A stretch of DNA of 64,000 nucleotides from Acanthornis magna. Taxonomy: Eukaryota > Chordata > Aves > Passeriformes > Acanthizidae. Shown piece by piece: positions 63,701 through 64,000 of the stretch. The position numbers and the translations under genes are program-made. The stretch is from contig JAWUZG010000051.1 in assembly GCA_036785705.1 (NCBI GenBank), positions 12,862,501-12,926,500 of the forward strand, given 5' to 3'. Each line of letters opens with the position of its first letter. Within the stretch, counting starts at the first letter, position 1. The notes below the pieces were generated by a model, which worked only from the letters and a program-made list of their open reading frames with translations, searched no databases and was not told the DNA's origin.

Positions 63701-64000
63701 TTTCCTATACAAGATGGAAAAAATTGCCCCCATTTTCTTGAGGTTTCTTTGGCAGATAATAACTCATTTCTGATTTGCTAACATTGCACAGTGATCCAAT
63801 TTTTAAACAATTAATGTCTCCTTCCCCTCCCTCCCTTTCTTTTTGGCTTTTGACGGTTCATAGTTTGTTGCTATTTTTTCTCATCTCCAAAGCAGATTTT
63901 TTTCCTAAGGTTTTTTTGTTTCTAATTTTTTTTTTCAGGTAGCTGCTCATCCAGTAGGATCCCTCCTCTATGAGTTACAGAGGGTTGTTGCATCTCCTAC
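63701..64000. other. Window end, unannotated
   Basis: Pyrimidine-rich DNA. A TTTTTTTTTTCAG acceptor-like site precedes the last 60 bases (from 63940), but no donor is visible before the window ends, so no exon can be called. Confidence 0.4.

Overview
The window looks like non-coding nuclear DNA from a bird, probably a songbird. Three things point to birds: several 3'-truncated CR1 LINE copies with the usual avian CR1 tail, solo LTRs of the type abundant in passerines (starting TGTCATGGTTTGACC or TGTCTTGGTTTGAAAG, with 5-bp target duplications), and old amniote MIR-type SINE remnants. The sequence is AT-rich and T-rich. No open reading frame resembles a known protein and I recognise no multi-exon gene, so it is either an intergenic desert or the inside of a very long intron. 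The species and family names come from remembered consensus sequences, not from a search.

Layout. 1-14 kb is unique AT-rich DNA with a poly-T run, a (GT)26 microsatellite, a GGTTT pentamer tract and two CR1 scraps (about 4.65 kb on the minus strand, 5.95 kb on the plus strand). A CR1 3' end lies at 14.85-15.11 kb. A MIR-type SINE lies antisense at 19.55-19.80 kb. A 660-bp solo LTR occupies 29,573-30,232 and a 1,257-bp solo LTR with a perfect 5-bp target duplication occupies 34,252-35,508. The longest CR1 fragment (about 0.7 kb, minus strand) is at 40.55-41.23 kb, with a short one at 44.62-44.69 kb. At 47.16-48.86 kb there is an unexplained block in which C greatly exceeds G on the plus strand. 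Two MIR-type SINE remnants sit next to each other at 56.43-56.86 kb. At 62.25-63.70 kb an ancient CR1/L3-type LINE is split by a 931-bp GC- and CpG-rich solo LTR.

There are no operons, CRISPR arrays, tRNA genes or rRNA genes. The long frames (for example 194 codons at 52.36 kb and 235 codons at 62.68 kb) have no recognisable domains; the second lies antisense across the LTR. The points most worth checking are the nested LTR-in-LINE insertion, the modular relationship between two of the LTRs, the strand-skewed block at 47-49 kb, and a 54-bp candidate exon at 38.2 kb.
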